Below are positions 7,121 through 14,210 of a stretch of 16,881 nucleotides of DNA, in pieces. This DNA is from Deltaproteobacteria bacterium (GTDB taxonomy: Bacteria > Desulfobacterota > DSM-4660 > Desulfatiglandales > Desulfatiglandaceae). The stretch spans positions 1-16,881 of the forward strand of contig QMLZ01000040.1 of the NCBI GenBank assembly GCA_003646995.1. Reading direction: 5' to 3'. Under the pieces are notes generated by a model that searched no databases, had not been told where the DNA came from, and saw nothing but the letters and a program-made list of their open reading frames with translations. A program made the position numbers and the translations under genes. Every line of letters starts with the position of its first letter. Positions within the stretch are counted from its first letter, which is position 1.

Positions 7121-7924
7121 ATGCAACCTAATTGGAAAAAGATGTTTCTCCTCTCTTTCCTTATTCATCTGGGGGTCTTTTCCTTAGTACTTTTTGTCCC
7201 TGAGACCGCCCCCACGAGGTCTTTAAAGGGGGTAATATACGAGGTAAATCTTGTGGAGCTTCCCAAGACAAGGGCTCCCGGGAAAAACACAGGAAAGGCA
7301 AAAACCTCGGCCAAGGCGAAGAAGGGCGTGCTGGTCAGAAAGAGGAGGCCCGAGGTGAAAAGAATCGGCAAGATAAGGGCCAAAGAAAAGCCAGTGGTCA
7401 TAGCAAAAAAGGTCGTCAAGCGTAAAAAGAAACAGGGAAAGAAGACTCAAACCTCACCGGACAAGGTGCTGAAGGAAGCCCTTGCCAAGGTGGAGAAAAA
7501 GCTGGAAACGCAGGAGAAAAAGGAGAAGGAGGAAAGACATATTGAAGAAGCGATCTCTCGAATAAAAGAAGGCGTAAAAGAGGAAGCAGGGGCCCTAGGG
7601 AGCGGCCCTGTGACGGGTCTTAGGATTCAAATTTACAAGGCAGAGGTGGAAAGCAGGATCAAAGGCAACTGGGCCTATCCCGCAGGCCTTGCCAGTCCTA
7701 CCAAGCGGCAAGAGCTGGAGGCCATCGTGATTTTAACTGTACTTCGGGATGGAACGATATCAAAGTTTGATTTCAAGAAGCGCTCAGGCGATCCCATTTT
7801 CGATGAATCCGTTGCCAGAGCCATAGAGCGGTCCAATCCTTTGCCACCTTTCCCCGAGGGGTTCCTGAAAAACTCAGAAGAGATCGAAATAAACTTCAAT
7901 CTGCGCGAACTGGAAACTGCATAA
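7121..7924 (+). CDS. tolA: TolA/TonB-like energy transducer
   Basis: This protein links the TolQR motor to outer-membrane partners. From ATG 7121 it has 267 residues: a membrane anchor at about 8-26 containing the S-x3-H motif (S12, H16) that TonB and TolA use to couple to ExbD/TolR, a very Lys/Arg-rich linker (about 50-125), a charged Glu/Lys coiled-coil-like segment (about 128-165) and a TonB C-terminal fold (about 175-265) with WAYPAGL, VILTVLRDGTISKFDFKKRSG and NPLPPFPEGF. The C-terminus is more TonB-like than E. coli TolA, which is common outside gammaproteobacteria; its place between tolR and tolB makes the TolA role most likely. A GTG at 7115 is an alternative start; neither start has an ideal ribosome site (GCGGG lies six to ten bases before the ATG). 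Confidence 0.85.
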   Translation: MQPNWKKMFLLSFLIHLGVFSLVLFVPETAPTRSLKGVIYEVNLVELPKTRAPGKNTGKAKTSAKAKKGVLVRKRRPEVKRIGKIRAKEKPVVIAKKVVKRKKKQGKKTQTSPDKVLKEALAKVEKKLETQEKKEKEERHIEEAISRIKEGVKEEAGALGSGPVTGLRIQIYKAEVESRIKGNWAYPAGLASPTKRQELEAIVILTVLRDGTISKFDFKKRSGDPIFDESVARAIERSNPLPPFPEGFLKNSEEIEINFNLRELETA

Positions 7925-7948
7925 CACGATCCGGAAGGACAAGCTCAA

Positions 7949-7967
7949 GGGCGCCATGTCAGCGCCC
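7949..7967 (+). repeat. GC-only hairpin between tolA and tolB
   Basis: GGGCGC (7949-7954) and GCGCCC (7962-7967) form a perfect 6-base stem around a 7-base loop. No T-run follows, so it is not a standard terminator. It could be an mRNA processing or stability element in the tol transcript. Confidence 0.45.
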
Positions 7968-7990
7968 ACCATCGCACAAGAGGGATATGA

Positions 7991-9310
7991 ATGAAAAATA
8001 GACTTTCTTTTATTTGCTTTGCTTTGTTGGCGATTGTCCTTGTTTCCTCGCCAGCAATGGCCAGGATCTACATAGATATCAATGCTCCTTCAATAAACAA
8101 GTTCAAGGTGGCAGTACCCGATTTTCATAACCTAGGGCAATCTCATAAGCATCCTGAATTGGGCAGAAAATTTGCTGACGCCATAAGCCATGATCTCGAC
8201 CTTAGCGGTTACTTTTCCCCCATTGATAGAAAGGCCTTCTTGGAAGAAGAAAACGAGGGCATCACCCTTGAAGAGATTAACTTCAAGAACTGGTCCGTCA
8301 TCGGTGCTGAATTGCTTGTCAAGGGAGGCTATACCGTTGTTGGAAACCATGTGGAAGTCGTTGCTAGACTGTTTGACCCGTACTGGGGCAAGCAAATTAT
8401 GGGTAAACGGTTCCTCGGCCTCATAAGCAATTACAGATGGTTGGCCCACAGGCTAAGCAACGAGATAATAAAGGTCCTCACAGGGCAAGACGGCATGTTT
8501 CTTACCCGAATCGCTTACGTAGACAGTGCCACCGGGCACAAGGAAATTCGGATATCTGACTATGACGGGTACAACTCGAAGCCCATTACCACCGACAACA
8601 GTATAGCACTGTCACCACGGCTTTCCCCTGATGGAACCCGCATCCTTTATACGTCGTACAAAGAAGGAAGACCAAAGCTTTATCTAAAAGATCTCCGCTC
8701 GGGCCTAACCCGGGTTCTTTCTCAGAGAAAGGGTCTCAATATCGGAGCAGCTTGGACACCAGATGGTAAGGCCATAGCCCTCACATTGAGCATAAAGGGC
8801 AACCCTGACATATTTCTTATCGATCTTAACGGCAGGATATTGAAAAGGCTGACGTCCAATTGGGGTATTGATGTTTCGCCTGCCTTTTCTCCAGATGGCA
8901 AAATGATGGCGTTTGTATCAAACAGGTCCGGCTCTCCCCAGATCTATATAAAGGATTTGAAAACGGGGAATAGCAGGAGGTTGACCTTTGATGGCAGTTA
9001 TAACACCTCTCCCTCCTGGTCAAAGCTCAATAGAATTGTTTACACCTCCATGAACCATGGCTCTTTTGATATATTCACCATGGACCCAGAAGGAGGGGAG
9101 CCGGTTCAGCTTACAGAGAACGTTGGGAACAACGAGGATCCGTGCTGGTCTCCAGACGGTAGGTACATCGTGTTCAGTTCCAACCGGTTGGGGCCGTATC
9201 ACCTGTATATAATGACAGCAAACGGCCAAAACCAGCGAAGGATATCGCCTCGGAAAGGTGAACAGACATCCCCATCATGGGGTCCTTCGGCCTTAGGAAC
9301 CAAGTACTAG
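7991..9310 (+). CDS. tolB: TolB, Tol-Pal system periplasmic beta-propeller
   Basis: TolB is a periplasmic protein that binds Pal and the TolA C-terminus and helps outer-membrane constriction at division. The 439-residue product has a clear Sec signal peptide (MKNRLSFICF start, hydrophobic core, cleavage expected after A24 in SPAMA). An N-terminal alpha/beta domain (about 28-155) begins FKVAVPDFHNLG. A WD40-like beta-propeller follows with repeated LSPDGTRILYTS, WTPDGKAIALTL, FSPDGKMMAFVSNRSG and WSPDGRYIVFSSNR motifs (about 210-430). The length is nearly that of E. coli TolB. AGAGGGA lies just upstream of ATG 7991; an out-of-frame ATG at 7987 stops after a few codons. It sits in the normal order before pal. 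Confidence 0.95.
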   Translation: MKNRLSFICFALLAIVLVSSPAMARIYIDINAPSINKFKVAVPDFHNLGQSHKHPELGRKFADAISHDLDLSGYFSPIDRKAFLEEENEGITLEEINFKNWSVIGAELLVKGGYTVVGNHVEVVARLFDPYWGKQIMGKRFLGLISNYRWLAHRLSNEIIKVLTGQDGMFLTRIAYVDSATGHKEIRISDYDGYNSKPITTDNSIALSPRLSPDGTRILYTSYKEGRPKLYLKDLRSGLTRVLSQRKGLNIGAAWTPDGKAIALTLSIKGNPDIFLIDLNGRILKRLTSNWGIDVSPAFSPDGKMMAFVSNRSGSPQIYIKDLKTGNSRRLTFDGSYNTSPSWSKLNRIVYTSMNHGSFDIFTMDPEGGEPVQLTENVGNNEDPCWSPDGRYIVFSSNRLGPYHLYIMTANGQNQRRISPRKGEQTSPSWGPSALGTKY

Positions 9311-9518
9311 GATTGACCCTATTCGCGGCATTTGACTAACTCCTTGAAATAAACTTTCTACCGTGATAAAAAACCAGTGAAAACAATTTTCCTTGCAAAT
9401 ACCTGCCAGTATGTTAGTAGATGTTAGCTATACTCGTTAAGGGGGTTATTTAGTTTTATCAATTCAACGTGTAAAGTATTGCAGGCGGTAACCAACAATC
9501 TTAGGAGGTGCGGAAGAT
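9311..9518 (+). other. Intergenic region tolB-pal (208 bases)
   Basis: This is the longest gap inside the tol block. It contains a tandem ATGTTAG at 9411 and 9421 (spaced 10 bases), a TATACT (9429-9434) that could be a -10 box but has no good -35 partner, and a TTGAAA (9344-9349) with only a poor -10 at 17 bases. An internal promoter for pal is plausible, since Pal is needed in large amounts, but I see no convincing one. No terminator follows tolB. Confidence 0.35.
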
Positions 9519-10127
9519 ATGAGAAATAGAGCAAAGACGATCATGTTGGCCTTGGCCCTAGCAGTGGCTTGTATATTTGCAATGACATCTTGTGCCAAGA
9601 AGCAGGTCAAGGTTTATGAAAGCGCAGAACCAGGCACCAAGCAGCCGGCTGGAAAGGCGGCCGAGGAAGGACAGGCGGCCCCAAAGAAAGTGGAAACAGG
9701 GGTTTCTCCTGAGTACCAAAAGGCTGAGGCTGAACGCCAGGCCAAGCTCAAGGAGCTAGCTGAAAAACAAAAGCTGTTGGACGAGATCAGGGAATTTGAG
9801 AATGAAAAGATTTACTTTGACTTTGACAAGTCCGACTTGAAACCTGAAGCCAGGGCCATCCTGAGGAAAAAGGCCGACTGGCTGCTCAAGCATCCGGAAT
9901 ATAGGGTTCAAATTGCCGGGAACTGTGACGAAAGAGGGACCATTGAATATAACCTGGCCTTGGGTCAGCGCCGTGCAGACGCGGCAAAGAAGTTCCTTGT
10001 TGCCCTTGGAGTGGATGAAGCCAGGATTACGACCATCAGCTATGGTGAGGAACGTCCTGTTGACCCCAGGCACAACGAAGAGGCCTGGGCAAAGAATAGG
10101 CGCGACGAGTTTAAGTTGATAAGGTAA
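9519..10127 (+). CDS. pal: Pal, peptidoglycan-associated lipoprotein
   Basis: Pal anchors the outer membrane to peptidoglycan and is the outer-membrane end of the Tol system. The 202-residue product starts with a lipoprotein signal: positive MRNRAK, hydrophobic core, and the lipobox MTSC with Cys25 as the acylated residue. A Lys/Glu/Ala-rich linker (about 26-90) may form a helix. The OmpA-C domain (about 95-202) includes IYFDFDKSDLKPEA, GNCDERGTIEYNLALGQRRA and ISYGEERP, with the Asp and Arg expected to hold the diaminopimelate side chain (D137, R152). The ribosome site AGGAGGTG at 9503-9510 is the strongest in the block, fitting an abundant protein. The assignment is secure. Confidence 0.96.
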   Translation: MRNRAKTIMLALALAVACIFAMTSCAKKQVKVYESAEPGTKQPAGKAAEEGQAAPKKVETGVSPEYQKAEAERQAKLKELAEKQKLLDEIREFENEKIYFDFDKSDLKPEARAILRKKADWLLKHPEYRVQIAGNCDERGTIEYNLALGQRRADAAKKFLVALGVDEARITTISYGEERPVDPRHNEEAWAKNRRDEFKLIR

Positions 10128-10180
10128 ATAAACTGGATAAGCAGCAACAAATGAAAAGCTGCAGTACCGATTGACAAATG

Positions 10181-10218
10181 ATTGTGGGCCGAACTTCCAA
10201 GGAGGTTCGGCCTACGAT
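10181..10218 (+). terminator. Long hairpin between pal and cpoB (attenuator or partial terminator)
   Basis: Bases 10181-10198 and 10201-10218 are complementary over 18 positions, allowing four G-U pairs, around an AA apex (in practice a four-base loop). The core GGCCGAAC/GTTCGGCC is perfect. TTTT at 10218-10221 follows, then at once the cpoB ribosome site AAGGAGG. The short T-run suggests partial termination or 3' end protection of pal mRNA rather than full termination. This is a reading by eye; no folding energy was calculated. Confidence 0.6.
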
Positions 10219-10236
10219 TTTAAGGAGGCCTTGGGT

Positions 10237-11139
10237 ATGCACGGTCAAAAAACAGCCAAATACCATTTACTACTGGTCGGCCTACCTTTCTTCATGGCCA
10301 TTGCACTCACTCTTTCATCATGTACCATGGTAACCAAGCAGGATCTTCTTGCGTTAAACGATCGCTTGGTTACCTTGAATGAAAGGGTAAACAAGCTGGA
10401 AGACAAGATTGACAAGAGTTTATCGGAGGACGTGGATTCCAGGATAGAGCCTATTCGCACAAATCAGGCGGAGCTCGTTGCCGAGCTGGACAAGGTAAAG
10501 GAAAGCATGCAGGGTCTTTCGGGCAAGGTGGAGGAAAACAGCCTTCTTATAAGGCGTCTAGTTGAAAAGGACACTACAGGCCAAGACATCATGAAGGCCG
10601 AGGTTGTTAAACTGGCAAAGCGGGTAGAAACCCTTGAATCGGAAATGCTGGTAGTAGAACGGACTCTTGGTATTCAAAAAATACCGGAAGCAGGGGCGGA
10701 AAAGCCCACCATGCCCGGGGCTGCTCCCTCTGAAGCCACAGTACCAGGGCCACAACCGGCTGTCACCACAGAGCAGCAGGCCTACGAAAAAGGTGTAAAC
10801 CTGTTCAAAGACGGCAAATACCAGGGGGCTATCGCAGTTTTCCAAGACTTCCTAAAAAAATATCCCACCTCTGATCTGGCTGACAATGCACAGTTCTGGA
10901 TAGGTGAAAGTTACATGGCCATGAAGCAGTACGAGAAGGCCATCCTAGCCTTCCAGGAAGTAATCAAAAAATATCCAGACGGCAATAAGGTGCCAAATGC
11001 CATGTTAAAGCAGGCGCTTGCATTTTATGCCATAAAGGACAAGGTAAGCGCGAGGCTCATACTGAAAAAAGTCATTAGAAAATATCCCAATTCACCGGAG
11101 GCCAGGATAGCAAAAGCCAAGTTGAAATCGATAATGTAG
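10237..11139 (+). CDS. cpoB: CpoB/YbgF, Tol-Pal system TPR protein
   Basis: CpoB works in the periplasm, linking peptidoglycan synthesis to Tol-driven outer-membrane constriction. From ATG 10237 it has 300 residues. The start has a lipoprotein-type signal with lipobox LSSC (Cys29), unlike E. coli CpoB, which is a soluble periplasmic protein. Residues about 35-150 are a long heptad-like coiled coil (LNDRLVTLNERVNKLEDKI and similar), a Pro/Ala linker follows (about 153-182), then TPR repeats (about 185-298) with YEKGVNLFKDGKYQGAIAVF, AQFWIGESYMAMKQYEKAI and a third FYAIKDKVSARLILKKV. AAGGAGG at 10222-10228, eight bases before the ATG, fixes this start over the in-frame TTG at 10171, which would put the pal-cpoB hairpin inside the gene. 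Its stop is 2 bases from that of the convergent CLC gene. Confidence 0.92.
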   Translation: MHGQKTAKYHLLLVGLPFFMAIALTLSSCTMVTKQDLLALNDRLVTLNERVNKLEDKIDKSLSEDVDSRIEPIRTNQAELVAELDKVKESMQGLSGKVEENSLLIRRLVEKDTTGQDIMKAEVVKLAKRVETLESEMLVVERTLGIQKIPEAGAEKPTMPGAAPSEATVPGPQPAVTTEQQAYEKGVNLFKDGKYQGAIAVFQDFLKKYPTSDLADNAQFWIGESYMAMKQYEKAILAFQEVIKKYPDGNKVPNAMLKQALAFYAIKDKVSARLILKKVIRKYPNSPEARIAKAKLKSIM

Positions 11140-11141
11140 GG

Positions 11142-13397
11142 TTACCGAGGCAATACGCTCTTGCTAAGCGCCGACATGATGTCCCTTCTGCTGATGACTC
11201 CTAACAGAAGGGGAGAGTCCTTACCGTCTGTTACGGGTAGCAGCGCGTAGTCCCTTGCACTGATGGTCTTCAATGCTGTGAGAAGAGTATCATCTTCCCT
11301 TACTGTTACCACATTCTTGGTTGCAATGTCCCTTGCCGTTGTCTCAGGCGGCAATTCCCTTTCCATTGCACTCACAACGTCGGACAAAGAAATAATACCT
11401 ACCAGCTCCCCCGCAGGATTAACCACAGGAAAGCTATTGAATTTCTTTTCGAATATGAAATCCTTTAACCTCTCCAGCGGCATATCCTCAAGCACCGTCT
11501 CAACATTGGTGGTCATGGCATTCTTGACAAGTAGTGATTGAAGGTGGGCCAGTTCCATTGGAGGTCTTCTTTCTTCTTCAGCCACCATACCGGCCTTTAT
11601 CTCCTTGATCCGATCATTGTAAGCCTGGATAACCTCCCTTCTGTCAAGCATGCCCAGCAACTGCCGCGGGTTGTCATCCCTCACCACAGGTATCTGGTTG
11701 AGGTTCCTTATGGTGAATTTTCTCAGCGCCTCGTTAAGGTCATCAGAAGGGGTGAGATAGATGATGTCTGTGTTGGCGATATCCTTCATTAACACAAGAT
11801 TCCCTATTTCTTCGTCAAAAAGAATACCCCGCACATCATTAGTTGAAAAGATTCCGGTAAAATTGCCGTCTCGATCCACCACGGGGAAATATTGCTGCTC
11901 TACTGCAGAGAATATCTCGCGAAATTGGTTGAAGGTCATTTCTTCCGGGATAAGTTGCACACGTTTAAGGTGCGGCAGAAGGTCCCCGACCTTGATGGCT
12001 CCAAGGACGTCAACAAAAAACTCGCCCCTGTGCGCCCGCGAGGCGAGCCTGTTTTGTACTTGTCTAATGTATATGGTCCATCTACGCGAAACAAGGTAGG
12101 CAAGGCTGCAAACCAGCATGCTGGGAAGTAACAGATGGTAGGAGTTGGTCATCTCGCTTACAAAGATAATAGTACTAATGGGAGCGTTGGATACTGCGGC
12201 GAAAAAGCCAGCCATCCCTACAACCACGAAAGCCCCTGGATATACAACAACACCGGGTAAAAGATGGTTGAACACCCTGCCCACCGCACCCCCAAGTGCT
12301 CCTCCGATCACTACCGACGGACCAAAGACTCCACCGCTGCCGCCAGACCCTATGGAAAAGGAAGTGGTGAAAATCTTTCCCAGTGCTAGGCCTATCAGAA
12401 ACAGCGTCGGAAGTTGGTTGTCCAAGGCCATTTGGGCGTATCCGTAACCAAAAGCCAAGGTTTGAGGAAGAAAAAAGCCTATTATCCCGGTAACAAGACC
12501 TCCTATTGCAGGCTTAACATGATTGGGGATGGGTATTCTCTTGAAAAGGGCATGCACACCATAGAAAGACTTAACATAGAGGATCCCTGCTCCCACGAGC
12601 ACGAAAGACAGAACAGTGTACGGCCCTAGCTCCCAGGGATTTTGAAATATGAAATCCTGGGAGTTGAATAGCGACCCCCATCCGAAGAACAGGCAAAAAA
12701 CACAATAGGCGACCACAGAGGAAATACCTGCGGGAATTATTACCTCTGCCTCAAACTCGGGATCCTTATAAAGCACCTCCGCGGCAAACAGTGCTCCCGC
12801 AAGGGGAGCCCGGAATATGCTGCCTATTCCCGCACCCATACCCGCAGCAAGCATTATCCTTCTTTCCCTCTCCGGAAATTTCAATGTAGTGGCAAGGAAA
12901 GAGCCAAAGCCAGCTCCAATTTGAGCGATCGGCCCTTCCCTTCCACCAGATCCCCCTGATGTTATCGTGAGAGCAGATGCCAGGGTCTTCACAAATGGGA
13001 TCCTAGCACGAACAAATCCGCCCCTGTTGTGATATGAATCTATTGCGGCATCAGTCCCATGACCCTCTGCCTCGGGCGCGAAGGTATAAACGAGCCATCC
13101 GCTGAACAAGCCGCCGATGGCTGGAAGGAAGAGCAGTATCCACCGGTTGAAGGCAGTGGTGGTGGGAGGGAAAAGATGTCCCTCCCCGGCGGGTGCAGGA
13201 GGCCGGTATCCTGCGAGGTAATCCATGAAAAAATGAAAACCGATTTGGCAAAGATAGTGAAATACTACTGATCCCAGCCCGGCTATAATGCCAATAAGCA
13301 CATAATAGAAAACGAACTTTCCTGCCACTGCGAATCGACCACTGCTCAAAGCTTGGGGGATTATAGAACGGAGTGTGGAAGTGAAATTATGCGTCAT
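11142..13397 (-). CDS. CLC-family chloride channel/transporter with four CBS motifs
   Basis: This 751-residue inner-membrane protein moves chloride or related anions. The CLC core (about 25-445) shows GSGGREGP (149-156) with the gating Glu at 154, and GSGGSGGVFGP (350-360). The first filter segment reads GHGTD (112-116), where E. coli ClC has GSGIP. In the segment PLAGALFAAEVLYKDPEF (198-215), the position matching the E. coli proton Glu (E203) is V208, which is typical of channels rather than H+/Cl- antiporters. The cytoplasmic C-terminus has four CBS motifs, about 470-527, 536-593, 623-680 and 688-745, that is, two Bateman modules, which usually bind adenine nucleotides; most CLC proteins have none or two motifs. 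The ATG (13395-13397) has only CCGGA directly before it, so the start is moderately sure. It is convergent with cpoB and has no visible functional link to the Tol block. Confidence 0.92.
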   Translation of the reverse strand: MTHNFTSTLRSIIPQALSSGRFAVAGKFVFYYVLIGIIAGLGSVVFHYLCQIGFHFFMDYLAGYRPPAPAGEGHLFPPTTTAFNRWILLFLPAIGGLFSGWLVYTFAPEAEGHGTDAAIDSYHNRGGFVRARIPFVKTLASALTITSGGSGGREGPIAQIGAGFGSFLATTLKFPERERRIMLAAGMGAGIGSIFRAPLAGALFAAEVLYKDPEFEAEVIIPAGISSVVAYCVFCLFFGWGSLFNSQDFIFQNPWELGPYTVLSFVLVGAGILYVKSFYGVHALFKRIPIPNHVKPAIGGLVTGIIGFFLPQTLAFGYGYAQMALDNQLPTLFLIGLALGKIFTTSFSIGSGGSGGVFGPSVVIGGALGGAVGRVFNHLLPGVVVYPGAFVVVGMAGFFAAVSNAPISTIIFVSEMTNSYHLLLPSMLVCSLAYLVSRRWTIYIRQVQNRLASRAHRGEFFVDVLGAIKVGDLLPHLKRVQLIPEEMTFNQFREIFSAVEQQYFPVVDRDGNFTGIFSTNDVRGILFDEEIGNLVLMKDIANTDIIYLTPSDDLNEALRKFTIRNLNQIPVVRDDNPRQLLGMLDRREVIQAYNDRIKEIKAGMVAEEERRPPMELAHLQSLLVKNAMTTNVETVLEDMPLERLKDFIFEKKFNSFPVVNPAGELVGIISLSDVVSAMERELPPETTARDIATKNVVTVREDDTLLTALKTISARDYALLPVTDGKDSPLLLGVISRRDIMSALSKSVLPR

Positions 13398-13733
13398 TCC
13401 GGTGATAATTACCTCTTTCTAGTTTCTAGCAAATTGCCCGGCCTTTATTTTCCGAAGAGCCTGCACAACGGCAAAACGGTGGGATCTTCTTCAAATAGGT
13501 CTTTTAACCAAGGCCTTTATAGTGGGACTGCTTGGTCCAGTCAAGGCCAAAGCCGTTTACATATTTAAGAGCTCACGATATGAAGAATTTATCCGGATGA
13601 ATTTTCAAGATCGAGCAACTTAAATCAGGCAATTATGATCTGTCTAAATATCGCAAGATAATATTGTACTACTCAATAGAATACTAAAATTTATAAAATT
13701 AAGGTACTTTTATTTACTATTCCAGAATTAGGC

Positions 13734-13762
13734 TTGACTTTAGACGTTTTCGGTATTATAAA
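13734..13762 (+). promoter_or_regulatory. Sigma70-type promoter upstream of the small HTH gene
   Basis: TTGACT (13734-13739) and TATAAA (13757-13762), each one base from consensus, are separated by 17 bases in an AT-rich setting. It is the best promoter match I see in the window. The start of transcription would be near 13769, giving a leader of about 120 bases before the ATG at 13890. Confidence 0.6.
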
Positions 13763-13773
13763 TTATTAACTAA

Positions 13774-13825
13774 GTTTTAACGTTGCCTTATCCATATGCC
13801 GATGGATGGGTAATCGAGGTTAAAC
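13774..13825 (+). promoter_or_regulatory. Nested inverted repeats in the HTH gene leader
   Basis: An outer pair GTTTTAAC (13774-13781) and GTTAAAC (13819-13825), with one bulged T, encloses an inner perfect stem ATCCAT (13790-13795) and ATGGAT (13802-13807) with a 6-base loop. It lies just after the predicted transcription start, so it could be an RNA fold or a DNA operator. No known riboswitch class is recognised. Confidence 0.35.
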
Positions 13826-13889
13826 AAGATTGCCTTACTATTACAAAGGACAATAATCGCAATTCTACATATAGAAAGAGGGGATCAAC

Positions 13890-14090
13890 ATGCCAGAGAT
13901 TATGACCACCAAGGAATTAGCGAAGTACCTTAAGCTTCATGAGATCACCATATGCAAATACGCGGCTGAAGGTAAGATACCAGCCATAAGAATAGGCAGG
14001 GTTTGGCGGTTCGACAAGGAAGCAATTGACCGGTGGATAAGCGGCGGTCAGAAGGCCAACACAGTAGAAGACCGGGACAAAAAGGGATAA
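13890..14090 (+). CDS. Small excisionase-type helix-turn-helix DNA-binding protein
   Basis: This 66-residue protein is almost entirely one HTH_17/MerR-like DNA-binding domain of the excisionase family. Residues about 5-50 read MTTKELAKYLKLHEITICKYAAEGKIPAIRIGRVWRF (winged helix with the GKIPA-x-RIGR turn), followed by FDKEAIDRWI and a charged tail. It lacks any partner domain. The ATG is preceded by AGAGGGG at 13877-13883 with a normal gap. Despite the family name, no integrase or att site is nearby, so a role as a small transcription regulator is as likely as excision. It has its own promoter and a structured leader. Target genes are unknown; the divergent CLC gene and the gene itself are obvious candidates. 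Confidence 0.85.
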   Translation: MPEIMTTKELAKYLKLHEITICKYAAEGKIPAIRIGRVWRFDKEAIDRWISGGQKANTVEDRDKKG

Positions 14091-14145
14091 AACCGCTCAT
14101 ACCTCGATATCATTGCACCATAGATTGCAATAACCACCGAGAGGC

Positions 14146-14177
14146 GGGATGGGGTGTGTTAATCCTTACACGATCCC
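14146..14177. repeat. Imperfect hairpin in the convergent gap
   Basis: GGGAT (14146-14150) pairs with ATCCC (14173-14177), and GTGT (14154-14157) with ACAC (14168-14171), separated by an uneven internal loop, around a 10-base loop. It sits between the convergent HTH and NamZ genes, where a shared terminator is expected, but no T-run follows on either strand. Confidence 0.25.
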
Positions 14178-14210
14178 TAGCGAACCCAATGGATCTTTTC
14201 ATACCTCATC

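Larger units (their letters stand above)
13398..13889. other. Non-coding stretch of 492 bases, AT-rich from about 13570
   Basis: This divergent gap between the CLC gene and the small HTH gene has no credible gene. Up to about 13570 base use resembles the surrounding genes. From about 13570 to 13790 it becomes clearly AT-rich, with runs such as AAAATTTATAAAATTAA. It carries a good promoter (13734-13762) and a foldable leader (13774-13825), given separately. The CLC gene's own promoter should lie in the first part, on the minus strand, but I could not pick a convincing one. Confidence 0.6.

Noticed and set aside
9411..9453. Two tiny overlapping open frames (ATG at 9411 and 9421) upstream of pal as possible leader peptides.
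   Set aside because: Neither has a ribosome binding site and both are explained by the tandem ATGTTAG repeat.
10171..10236. Longer cpoB start at TTG 10171.
   Set aside because: It would translate the hairpin, displace the lipoprotein signal from the N-terminus, and ignore the strong AAGGAGG before ATG 10237.
13505..13555. Short inverted repeats such as GGAC...GTCC and repeated AAGGCC upstream of the CLC gene.
   Set aside because: Stems are only 4-5 bases with no context to support a terminator or operator.
13890..14090. Excisionase-type gene as evidence for a prophage or integrative element.
   Set aside because: No integrase, att-like repeat or phage gene is present in the window; this HTH family is also common in ordinary regulators.
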